From: Odiellus spinosus
Taxonomy: Eukaryota; Arthropoda; Arachnida; Opiliones; Phalangiidae
Assembly: GCA_963920705.1 (NCBI GenBank)
Contig: OY987236.1
Span: 8,170,190-8,234,189 of the forward strand
Reading direction: 5' to 3'
DNA: 64,000 nt
The translations under genes and the position numbers were made by a program. Positions 49,601-61,600 of this stretch are shown in pieces. The notes under the pieces were generated by a model that had not been told where the DNA came from, did not search any database, and was given only the letters and a program-made list of their open reading frames with translations. Position 1 is the stretch's first letter, and each line of letters begins with the position of its first letter.

Positions 49601-52600
49601 CAACAGCTTGAATTTTTAGGCATTTTTGGACATGCCAAAAAATAATGTTTCCATACTGCCAATAAATTTCAATTTGATTTTGCAGTAGGCTCAAAGTTAT
49701 AAGCCTTCTTTATATCTAAGTAACATACAAAGGAGCAAACTAGGATCATTTAACTTCGTATGTACTGCGAAAACCAAAAATTGGTCTTATTACAAAGCTT
49801 TACAATGTTTATTTTTTACGATAACTATATTTTTCTTAAGCCTTTTTAGATTTAGACGTAAAAAAAAGGCGGGAACGTTAGCAATACGTTTAATCCTACC
49901 CCTTTTATATCTACATTGGTGTCAGTAAGACAAAAATAAGCCTTAACAGAATCCAGGGAAGGTTTTCTCGATATTGACATTTTAGTTCTTGCATGGATGG
50001 AAAAAAGGGCAAAGAACTGTGAAAAAACTCGAAGGAGAAAATAGAAGGATGATAGGACTTACAAAACATCTAGCTTGTCGAGCGATAGCAGCGCCAAAAC
50101 GGGAACTTCACTTAGCCTATTTTGGTCCAAAAACAGTCGGACTATGTTCGTCAGTGGTGCCACGGACTCCGGAGTGACGTTAGAAATCTGGTTGCCGCTC
50201 AAACGTCTAAAATAAACCAGGCAAGAGCGTATAAACGGAAATAAGTAAAGTAAAAAAAAAACAATTTTTATTTCCATTAGAATGCCATAAACAGTTATAT
50301 ACTTGATTCACGAACAGATTGCAAAACTGTCGAATTCTGAAGCGGATTAAGACGTAATGTTAAACGTCATAAAGTTGTTTTACAAACTGATCGTAAATGT
50401 TTAAGTACATAACGCGTACAAAGGCAGGCTCACTTCTTATCTCTATTTGTACGAGATGAAAACTATTTCTGATAGGATAACTTGAACTCGATCAAAAAAA
50501 AAAAAAAAAAAAAAAAAAATGGCGGGAAATGGTGATGATAAGTTGGCAACCAAAAACACGCATAAAAAGAAACAAAAATTCGATAGTGGGGGAGGGGCAT
50601 ATATATTGGTGATTATTTTGATAAAGGGAACATGAAGAGGAAAATTATTATTGGTTGGGGCTAGGGTCGAGGCTGGTATCAACAGAAATTCAAGGAGTAT
50701 ACGATAAAATATTGGGAAAACTCAATCTTAGCGACGGCTAATGTAATGAAAAACTTTACAGGAAGGTTCAAACTAATTGGTTATACTTCATATTCAATGT
50801 AGTATTTTTGAAATTTGTTTTAAATAGACGGGTAATAATTGTAGTTAATTAGATCGAAAATGGCCAGTGTTTAGGGCTGAAACTACGATATATACCTTTA
50901 TTTTACGTAAAATATAAATTTTTTAAAAGGAAAGTGATTGATATTTATTTTAAATTAGAAATAAAATAATGTATGACAAACTTCACTAAGCCTAACTCTC
51001 GATCAATTATTAACATCTTTGGCAAATCACCCAAGCTTTTTAAATTCAAAACTCAGCTAAGCCTAACTTTCATGTTTGGTGTGTAGATCTTTAAGCAATT
51101 ATCAAGATATTTTAACGTCAATATCGAGTAAATATATCTTACTGATTGACTAATTATAGTAAGCATAATTTTTAATTTTTATTTATAGCTACGCTAAGCC
51201 TAACTCCCGTTAAAGTTTTCATATTTTCTCTCTAGCCACACAGAAAGCGGAAAGTCGTTAACAAAAAAGTGGAATCTTATTTACTTCGATAAGTCGAACT
51301 CAGCTGGTTTTCTCTGACTATAATTACAGAGAAGATCGACTAGGGTCGTATGAATAAATCAGGTTTAAAATTTAAAAGGTTATATGTAATCGATTGAAAT
51401 TCACTAGATTTCACATTCCCTTTATTTCTTTATTGCGTATATATAGTTTTCGTTCTCTCGGGAGGTCATTGACTATTGAATGGATTTCTTCTGACTGAAT
51501 AGCTTGGTTATTAATGTTACTCTGACTGGTTGACTTTTTAAATACTATATATTATTGAGAATTTTTCGGAACGCGGGGAGATGGGTGTGGGAGTTGCAAT
51601 GGACGTAAAATTTAAGTATAGGGTTCGATTAAGTGACAGTTTGATTTCTGTTGGAATTTCTTTGTGCTCATTTCCAGCGATATTTTCACCGAAGGCAAAC
51701 TAACTCAAATATATATAAATACGAATGGAAAAGGGTGGATAATTTACTCTTCTTATTATGAATAATAACAGAGACAAACAGTAGAGGGAACTTTTGCTAT
51801 CGGTCTCATTACACAAAAAATAAATAATAGAAGGAAGAAGGAACGGTCTTTGTGAGGGGAAAAACGGTTTTACAAAATTCGTTTCATCTCACTTGTCTAT
51901 TCAGAAAATAGTTCTTTGTCTGCAGGCCCTGAGAGTTCTGCCTACGCTAGACCAGGGTTCTTACAAAATTTTTGAAGTTAATTTCCCTGACTTTCCCTGG
52001 TTTTCCCTAACCATTTCCAAATAATTTCCCTGACCAATTTTAGTATTTTTTTCATGAAATTATTCTTACGAGCGAGCTGTTGGCAATTCTCATATTTTAT
52101 TTGACATAGTTTATCAATCGGGGTCGGGATATGAGAATATGAGAAACAATTTGAATATTTAGGCAAATATTTTCAGTTTATGATAATTACGTTACAACTG
52201 ATTGGTAAACCAATCATAATTAGTTCCTTGACACACACCAAAATATTTTTTCTCTGACCATTTGGGCTATTTTCAAATTCCCTGACTTTTTGAGGCAATT
52301 TCCAAATTCCCTGACTTTTCCAGGTGTACAAACCCTGTAGACCATGATCCTTCAGACTCGAGATATTCCAGGAGAAAGATTACCTCATCGAAATGAATTT
52401 TTAATGGATGGATATATCACGTGCTTTCTACGGGCAGAGGGCGAAAGACCGGCCTTGTCATAGACATTGTTATTATATTCATTTTTGTTTACACTATTTC
52501 AACGTTGCGCGTGTCTGCTAAGTCTTAGAAAGTAGCCAAGGCTTATGCCAGAAACTAAAATCTAATTTAACCTTCCGTAGAATTATTCGATTTGTTTTAG

Positions 52601-55600
52601 TTATAATGTGGCGCTAATATTTCCGCATTTACTGGGGTTGGTCACTTTTGCAATTACATGCATGGTAATTTTATAAAAGGTTAGGTTAATCCTAATTTGA
52701 ACATACTATCGAGTTTATTATAGTCGAACCCAGCAGAAACTAATGGTCTGAAAGTGTTAGGTGTTTTTCTCTCCCTAATTTGATATTGCCTCACATCAAT
52801 TTGTATCTCTAGATCCCGTCCAAAGACTATATAGAAGCAATCTAAATGGACAAGTCCTCAACCATTTTATGGCATGATCAAGAGTAAAATGGATGCGAGG
52901 ATCAAAAACACAGAGTGACGTTCAACAACCGGAAGAGAAGAAACTTTTCAAGCAATGGGTCTCTTGAAAGTTAAAAATCAAAAACAATTTTCAAAGTAGG
53001 GAGAGATAAACCGAGCTTGACAATATATAAATACTTTAAGAATACCACAACTCGACGAATCAAATGGTGGGTTTCCACAAGAGCACCGATAAAACATTAC
53101 ACTCTATCAACAGTTTGATTTAGAAAATCGTAAAAAACCCTCCCCAAACCAACCCAAAAGAGATTCGAGCTTAAAGGAAAAGGAGAAATCTCAGTAAACG
53201 ACGTATAACCGAGTTAGTTCTTCGCTTAATTTTCTTTTTTATCTAACATAAACCCATGCCAACCCTCATTGGTCTGGCGTACAACAGTGTCCCTAATGGA
53301 TGAGAACTCGACATCGGGAACAGATTTGGGCTAGGGAAAAGAAGAGAGGTAGAGAGAGTGAGAGAAGAGATTGAAGATAGAAGCGGGAGATAAAATAAAT
53401 AGCGGATGAGACGAAAAGTTAGCGATCAAGAAATATATATATATTCCAACCGTTCGAGTTATCGAATTCGAGAAGCAACGCAAAGGGAGTTATATTTTCA
53501 ATACGCCCATAATATCTCAACGAATAGACCAATTTTTCATACATCCAAATATAAAGGATGATTTATTACTTTTTTGGAATTTTTGACCCGGTCTTTAACC
53601 AATAATGAAATGACAGTGATAATACTAAAATTTAGCCTGAAATTAACTTTAAGAGTGACGAATTACCTCGAACCAAATATTAACCGAAAAGTAACTAAAA
53701 TTAAGTTACTTATCTAAAAATTATCCTAACGTTTCCCTACCACCACCTAGGCATAAACCGGTTACACCAACAGAAAGTAGACACTCCCTAGATTATTTAT
53801 AAATAATAAAATTCTGTTTCGCCACTAGAAAAAGATGTTTCGCCACTCAATTGAAATCGAGCAAAAGTCAAAAAAGGATCTATTTCTTAAAATGGCTCTA
53901 ACTTTTCTTTACAACCTCCTAGGCATAAACCGATATACCAATAGAAATTAGACATTCCCTAGATTATTTTAAAATAATAAAATTCTGTTTCGCCACTCGT
54001 TAAAGGTGTTTCGCCACTCGATAGAAATCGTGTGAAATCGTGCGAAATCGTGCAAATGTTCAAAATTTCCCATTTCTTAAAATGGCCCTATCTTTTCTTT
54101 ACAACCTCCTAGGCATTAACGGATATACCAATAGAAATTAGACATTCCCTAGACTATTTTAAAATAATAAAATTCTGCTTCGCCACTCGTTAAAAGGTGT
54201 TTCGCCACTCGATAGAAATCGTGCGAAATCGTGCAAAAGTCCAAAATTACCCATTTCTTAAAATGGCCCTAACTTTTCTTTACGACCGCCTAGGCATAAA
54301 CGGATATACCAATAGAAATTAGACATTCCCTAGACTATTTTAAAATAATAAAATTCTGCTTCGCCACTCGATAGAAATCGTGCGAAATCGTGCAAAAGTC
54401 CAAAATTACCCATTTCTTAAAATGGCCCTAACTTTTCTTTACGACCGCCTAGGCATAAACGGATATACCAATAGAAATTAGACATTCCCTAGACTATTTT
54501 AAAATAATAAAATTCTGCTTCGCCACTCGTTAAAAGTGTTTCGCCACTCGTTAGAAATCGTGCAAAAGTCCAAAATTACCCATTTCTTAAACAGGCCCTA
54601 ACTTTTCTTTACGACCGCCTAGGCATAACCGGATATACCAATAGAAATTGGACATTCCCTAGACTATTTTAAAATAATAAAATTCTGCTTCGCCACTCGT
54701 TAAAGGTGTTTCGCCACTCGATAGAAATCGTGCGAAATCGTGCAAAAGTCCAAAATTACCCATTTCTTAAAATGGCCCTAACTTTTCTTTACGACCGCCT
54801 AGGCATAAACGGATATACCAATAGAAAATAGACATTCACTGGACTATTTTAAAATAATAAAATTCTGCTTCGCCACTCGTTAAAGGTGTTTCGCCACTCG
54901 ATAGAAATCGTGCGAAATCGTGCAAAAGTCCAAAATTACCCATTTCTTAAAATGGCAATAACTTTTCTTTACGACCGCCTAGGCATAAACGGATATACCA
55001 ATATAAATTAGACATTCCCTAGACTATTTTAAAATAATAAAATTCTGCTTTGCCACTTGTTAAAGGTGTTTCGCCACTCGATAGAAATCGTGCGAAATCG
55101 TACAAAAGTCCAAAATTACCCATTTCTTAAAATGGCCCAAACTTTTCTTTACGACCGCCTAGGCATAAACGGATATACCAATAGAAATTAGACATTCCCT
55201 AGACTATTTTAAAATAATAAAATTCTGCTTCGCCACTCGTTAAAGGTGTTTCGCCACTAGATAGAAATCGTGCGAAATCGTGCAAAAGTCCAAATTTACC
55301 CATTTCTTAAAATGGCCCTAACTTTTCTTTACGACCTCCTTGGCATAAACCGATATACCAACAGAAATTAGACATTCCCTAGACCATTTTAAAATAATAA
55401 AATTCTGCTTCGCCACTCGTTAAAAGTGTTTCGCCACTCGATAAAAATCGTGCGAAATTGTGCAAGGTCCAAATTTACCCTTTTCTTAAAATTGCCCTAA
55501 CTTTTCTTTACGACCGCCTAGGCATAAACGGATATACCAATATAAATTGGACATTCCCTAGACTATTTTAAAATAATAAAATTCTGCTTCGCCACTCGTT

Positions 55601-58600
55601 AAAGGTGTTTCGCCATTCGATAGAAATCGTGCGAAATCGTGCAAAAGTCCAAAATTACCCATTTCTTAAAATGGCAATAACTTTTCTTTACGACCGCCTA
55701 GGATATACCAATAGAAATTAGACATTCCCTAGACTACTTTGAAATAATAAAATTCTGCTTCGCCACTCGTTAAAGGTGTTTCGCCACTCGATAGAAATCG
55801 TGCGAAATCGTGCAAAAGTCCAAAATTACCCATTTCTTAAAATGGCCCTAACTTTTCTTTACGACCGCCTAGGCATAAACGGATATACCAATAGAAATTA
55901 GACATTCCCTAGACTATTTTAAAATAATAAAATTCTGCTTCGCCACTCGTTAAAGTGTTTCGCCACTCGATAGAAATCGTGCGAAATCGTGCAAAAGTCC
56001 AAAATTACCCATTTCTTAAAATGAGCCTAACTTTTCTTTAAGACCTCCTAGGCATAAACCAATATACCAATAGAAATTAGACATTCCCTAGACTATTTAA
56101 AAAAAAGGTGTTTCGCCACTCGTTTTAAATCAAGCAAAGTCCAAAAATGACCCCTTTATATCCAAGTTCACTCCTTGAGCCCTTTCCCTAAAATTGCTTC
56201 ATCGATTAAAAATATTCGAGACTCAACTTATAGGAAAACAACAACGCGTTGGTGCGGTTCGTCTCAAGTGATGCAACGCGTATAAGGCTGAAAGAGGGTA
56301 GTTTAATATGATGTCTCTTACATCTCAATTTACTAATATACATATCTTCGCTGAGACAGAAAAGTCGAACGGAACTGTTTATGATAAAAATGGGTCAGCG
56401 AATCGAAAATATCCAAATGCGCAGCGAATATACACTATTTCAAGATCAGTTTGCAGTGTAGCGAGAAGTGGAGCGGAGTAATACGTAAAAATATACCTTC
56501 ATAGGGATGAAAACAGTCGATGCAAACCTTCTATTGTCAAAAATGAGTACAGAAAAGGATTAAGGCGCCAGCTCCGCATCAGAAGATAAGTTATAGAAGA
56601 GAGGGATGGATGGGGATATTGGGGCAGTTGGGTAAAGTCATCGATTATAGGCCTAATTATTCTGGGCACGATGGAAGAAGGGGACGGGAAAAGGGTCTGG
56701 GGTTTTCCAAGATAGAATGGTTATAAACGAAGAAAGTCAGCCAGAAAAGGAAGGGTATACATTAAAAGAGAAGGTGAAATGCGAAATTAAATTTCAATAT
56801 TCGACTAATTTTCTTAATTATTTCGCTTTTAAAGTTTTGAGAAAACTTAAAATTCTATTTTGAAAGATACCCATTCTATGATAGTTAATGTTTGTTAACA
56901 TTAAATGTCTAATTATCGTTAATTATCTGCTCATAGATCGAGATGTGTAGCCTCTTAAAACAAACTTTCAATTAGGCTTAGCAACTTTGCAGCATCCAGA
57001 ATAAGTTTAATTCTAATTTAGAGATAACAGTTTAGTTGATTCCGTTTCCTCTTTGACTAGAGGGAGAGGAAAAATATGAGTAGGTCTTATGTAGCAACAA
57101 GTACAGGATAAACATTTAAATATACCACCTATGATAGGAATGAAATGAGGGCTAATTTAAATCTCCTTACGACTAATTATCAATAACTCTAAGTATCTTT
57201 ATCAAATAAAATTTAAATTTAACATTTCACTTTCCCTTTAAGGATGGAAAGATGGGAATAAGTAGAAGAAGAAGAAAAAAGCAAAGAGTTTTCGAGAGAG
57301 ACGGAGAGAGAGAGATAGGAAGACTCACAGAGCTTCGAGATGCGAGAGATGGTAGAAAGAGTCAGTTGGGATGCGGGGAAACGTGTTATCGTGAAGAGAC
57401 CTGAAAGAAATTAAGCTAATTAAGAAGTGGCACGCGCGTTGCCGGGTTACAAGAGGGCATGCGAGGACAAGGGATTCAGTAATGCACGCGATGCAGTCAA
57501 GGAGCGTAACCTTAAAGGAATAATGAAGAGTAGAAACAGTTTTATTTGATTATAGATAAGCATAAAATCTCATTAGAACTCGTTAATTTGCTAACAATGT
57601 TTTAATTTGATCCCAGACTGTTAAAAATGGCAAAACCTGCAGCTAATCAAATCTAACTTGCATATTTAGGGTTCGGTTAATGAGCTTGAAATATTTTAAG
57701 ACAATTTTTCAGTCTGAAACTGGAATCTTAACCAGATTTTCTATCATCTATATCAATTTCTTCATCAGTAAGATAATATAGGTAGGCTTAGGATCAAATC
57801 TCAACGCCGTTATTTGATATGAAACATCGAGAAATATTTCTTGGATGTTTTTACGCACATTTTAACGCATTTAATTGATTAAAAAATATTTATCTTCATT
57901 ATCCCTTTAATGAGGGGTCTAGGGTACTAACTACCGACTATACCAAGAGGGTGAAAAGCTCTCGACGTGAAGAGGCAAGAGAGCCGAAAGTGTTTGGTAT
58001 CAGATATATACGCGGTTCAAAAGGGTTCGAACTCGTAGTTTGGACACGAGAAGAGAAAAGTGTTAAAAGAAACGAGAAAATGGAGCACGGTTAATCAAAG
58101 GGATTATGAAACGAATTTTTTTAACTATAAAGATATCATACGGTACTATCTAAATAGAAGCAAGGCTTTGCAAAACCCTTCATTCGCCGTGTTTTTATCC
58201 TCCACATGTGAGCGTTTTTAAAATGGAGTTCTGTAGCTCCGCCCACATGTAGGACAATCCTAGTGATGTCAAGTCATATAATAAACTCTACCACTCCATA
58301 AAAGTATAGGAGATATGCCGAATTTGCATGGTTTTTAACACATCTATCCCGCGACCGAAACATCGTCCGCTAAGATTCTATCATGAAGTATTTTTTTTTT
58401 CATGGAGATGACACCTTAGCAGACGACGTTTCAATCTTGAATATTTTATTCCTTCAATAGTTTTTCGTTTAGAAAAAAAAAAAAGAACTCAAATACGGAA
58501 GTAGTTACTTGGTGTTCATTCACATAAATATTTCACATCTTGTTCTATTGAAAGAAATTCTTAATTGACCTAAAACCCAGCTATTTCAAGCGATTTCAAC

Positions 58601-61600
58601 CATTCCACCAAAATAAAGTTAATAAATCAGCGTCTAAGTTGTTTATCAGTAAAAACCAAAGTTCAAAGTCAAGAATTAACTACAAGGATCTAGTGAAATC
58701 TTTGAATTGAGCAGAATATTTTGGTTTACGAACTATAGCTAACCCCGAGTCGTTTAAGAAACTTTTCCGGCACCATAATTTAAATAAATAAACATAAAAT
58801 TTAAATTTATTTGCAATTTCCTAAAAAGTTTATATAGCTAACTTTTACTTTGAATTTCAGCTATATTTCGAAGAATCGCTTTATATTTGCTGAAAATAAG
58901 TACCGACTCATATACTGTATAGCTTTAAAACTTTTGAAATGGGGCAAAATATATTAGATTTTAGCAAAATAAGGAACCGTTACGGAACTCCCCTTGTTCA
59001 AAATAAGACGAATGTTCGGACATAAATTATATCGCTTAAAGGGGTTAAAGGGGGACGAGAAATTGTAGTGGGGAAAGAGAATGTTTCTAGGGTAGCTCGA
59101 GGTTCACCAGAAATTATCCGCAAAATTCCAGAGCGTTTCCCCTCAAGAGGGATAAAGATGCGGAGAGCAAGGATAGAGCGTAAAAGGGATTCGGAGAGGC
59201 TGGAAAAGTCCCTAAAGGGTAAAGTACTACGATGCACTATATATATAAGACTTCACGACTACAACATGGCAGCGGCTTATGGATGATATAAAGGAGAAGC
59301 CTCATAATATTTCTTAGTTATTATCCTGATTAATAAAATAATATTTAATCACCTCTCACTAACTGTACCAAAATAAATTCACAAATGAGGAGATTAAAAG
59401 GTTAAGCCCTCACCAACTAGTTTACGTCTATAAGTATCTTTTACTTCGTTGAAAAAAAAGGCAACGAATGAGCATAGTTTAGTTTCAATAAATAATATTG
59501 TAAATTATTATAACTTATCTATATAAAATTTAATTTGTCTTTCTAACGCTTGCCAGCATCTCAAAAGCAGACAATTTATTAGCTGAGTGGAATTCACTTT
59601 ACAGGATAGCCTAAATAATTTAATAATATCGAAGCAGGTTTCTAATTACGAAAAAGTTAATTATTTTGGCACACTCACTTCACATTCTATGCCTATATAA
59701 TAAACTTGAGAATTCGAAACTTGTCAAATTTTGACTTTTTTTAATTTTCCATTTTTAGGAATGTATTGTTAAGTAATAACTGCGAGACTTCGTCCTTTAA
59801 ATAGCGCGTTACGAAACAGTAAGCCGACACGACAGTACAAAAAGAGGACAACCTCAAAGAGACTATGCCTAGTACTTTAGCAAATCAGAAACTAGAGAAA
59901 GAGAGAGAGAGAGAGAGAAAAAGAAAGATAAAACTTACAAAGTTTTGAGGTTCCCCAGTCCCGAGAAGACATCCCCGTGCAATTGCGTCAAATTGTTAGA
60001 TCCCAAGTTTCTGGAACACAGATAAGAATATATATATGGATGAGTGAAATGGACACGTTGCCCCATAACTATTACCGCGTGCACTCGGTGCTGCGTTTCT
60101 AGGCCTAGACTCTCGGGCTTCAATTGACCCTCGGGGCCCCCTTTCAAAGTGAACGACTGTACTATAGCGATACCGTCATAATAGGGCCAGCAGATTTCAT
60201 ACAAAGGCTATCTCACTACTAGGTTTCAATAAAAATTAAGAACATTGCCGAAGAATGTTCAGAGGAAGAATGGTGGTAATATTTCAGACAGAAAAAAAAA
60301 GCCATACACTCTTGAAGTTGAACTGACTGAACTGGAGTGGAATCTTCTCATGGTATTGAAAACAAAGCTGGTCCAGAAGCTAAACAACAACTTGTAAAAT
60401 CATTCTCACTAACTTATAAAATCTATTATAATATTTTCTTAATTCTTGGCATCACCAATTAAAATCTTTTCTCTAATGAATTAACCCAATGTTCTAAATT
60501 TGTGGTAAGGAATAAAATTAGGTTCATATCTTGGACACTTCTCGATGCTTGACCTTATATTAACTCTAGTGCTAAGACTAAACTAGTCAATCTTGTCCTA
60601 CCTCAAGATGGCCACTACTCGCGCATAGAAAAGGCCTGAAAATGACGTCACGCGCAACGATAGTTGCAAAAGCTACGATGGAGTTAACAAGCTTTCAACC
60701 TTACTGAACCTTAAAACTGACGCAAACCGCAGACGATATCACGCGGATAAAGGAACCTAAAACCCAGAATGGATTTCTCTTCCAACCCCACTGCCAGCCC
60801 CTCTTTTTTTTCTATATTTTAGATTGCCTTTGATGCCATATATAGCAAACTAGAGAGCACCCAACCCTGTTCACAAAAGCAGCCATGAGATATAAAAAGA
60901 ACTCAAAAGGGGGTAAACGGACATTATAGAGGTGTTGGTAAGAGAAGGAAAGCTGCGAGTTAAAGCTGGTGGGCGGGACAGTGTGGTGAGAGAACTCTAC
61001 GTGCCATTAGGCGTAATAGCTGTATTAAGAAACGACCCTCCGATCGCAAATTCCAACAGGGGGAGAAACCCCCCACAATATACAGGCTTTCATATATAGC
61101 CCGCAATCGATGACAGCTACGCCATTATGTACAAAACAGCCTTCAATACCCAGGATGGTTCCTTATAACTCTACAAGTATACGCTAGACGTGTTCAAGTA
61201 CAATTTGCAAACTATAGCCAAAGGTAAGGCGTATTAACACGCAATGTTAATCCTAGTAGCAAGATTGTGGTAGATAAAGAAGTTGTTGGAAAACACCCCT
61301 TGGACATTTTACCTATCACCATCGAAACGTCAAAGATATCCTTATATACTTTAGTTGGAAGTTTTCTAGAGTTAGGCCTAAGTGCCTAGGCCACTTTGCT
61401 TAGATTGATCTGATACGGGTGTGTGGGAGTAAGGATGGTATTTTAGTTTCTCTCCAATCACCACCACTATATTTATACCGGTAGAGAAATTGAGAAGGAA
61501 AAAAAGTTAAGCCTTGGATTGATATCTCCTATATAGTTTTCCTTGAAGGATGAAGAAAACTCATACATAAATAAAGATATACCAATACACCATGCATCAG

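Noticed and set aside
53700..56160. Regular repeats with conserved blocks, considered as CRISPR-like
   Set aside because: The whole 180-bp unit is conserved rather than short repeats with unique spacers, and the setting is a eukaryotic intron; it is a satellite.
59068..59286. 72-codon plus-strand ORF rich in Arg/Lys/Glu
   Set aside because: It comes from a purine-rich stretch, lacks any recognisable domain and overlaps an equally long minus ORF.
60011..60204. Minus-strand open frame continuing upstream of LRR2
   Set aside because: A good AG acceptor and exact 72-bp phase-2 exon exist at 60010; the extra sequence lacks LRR character.
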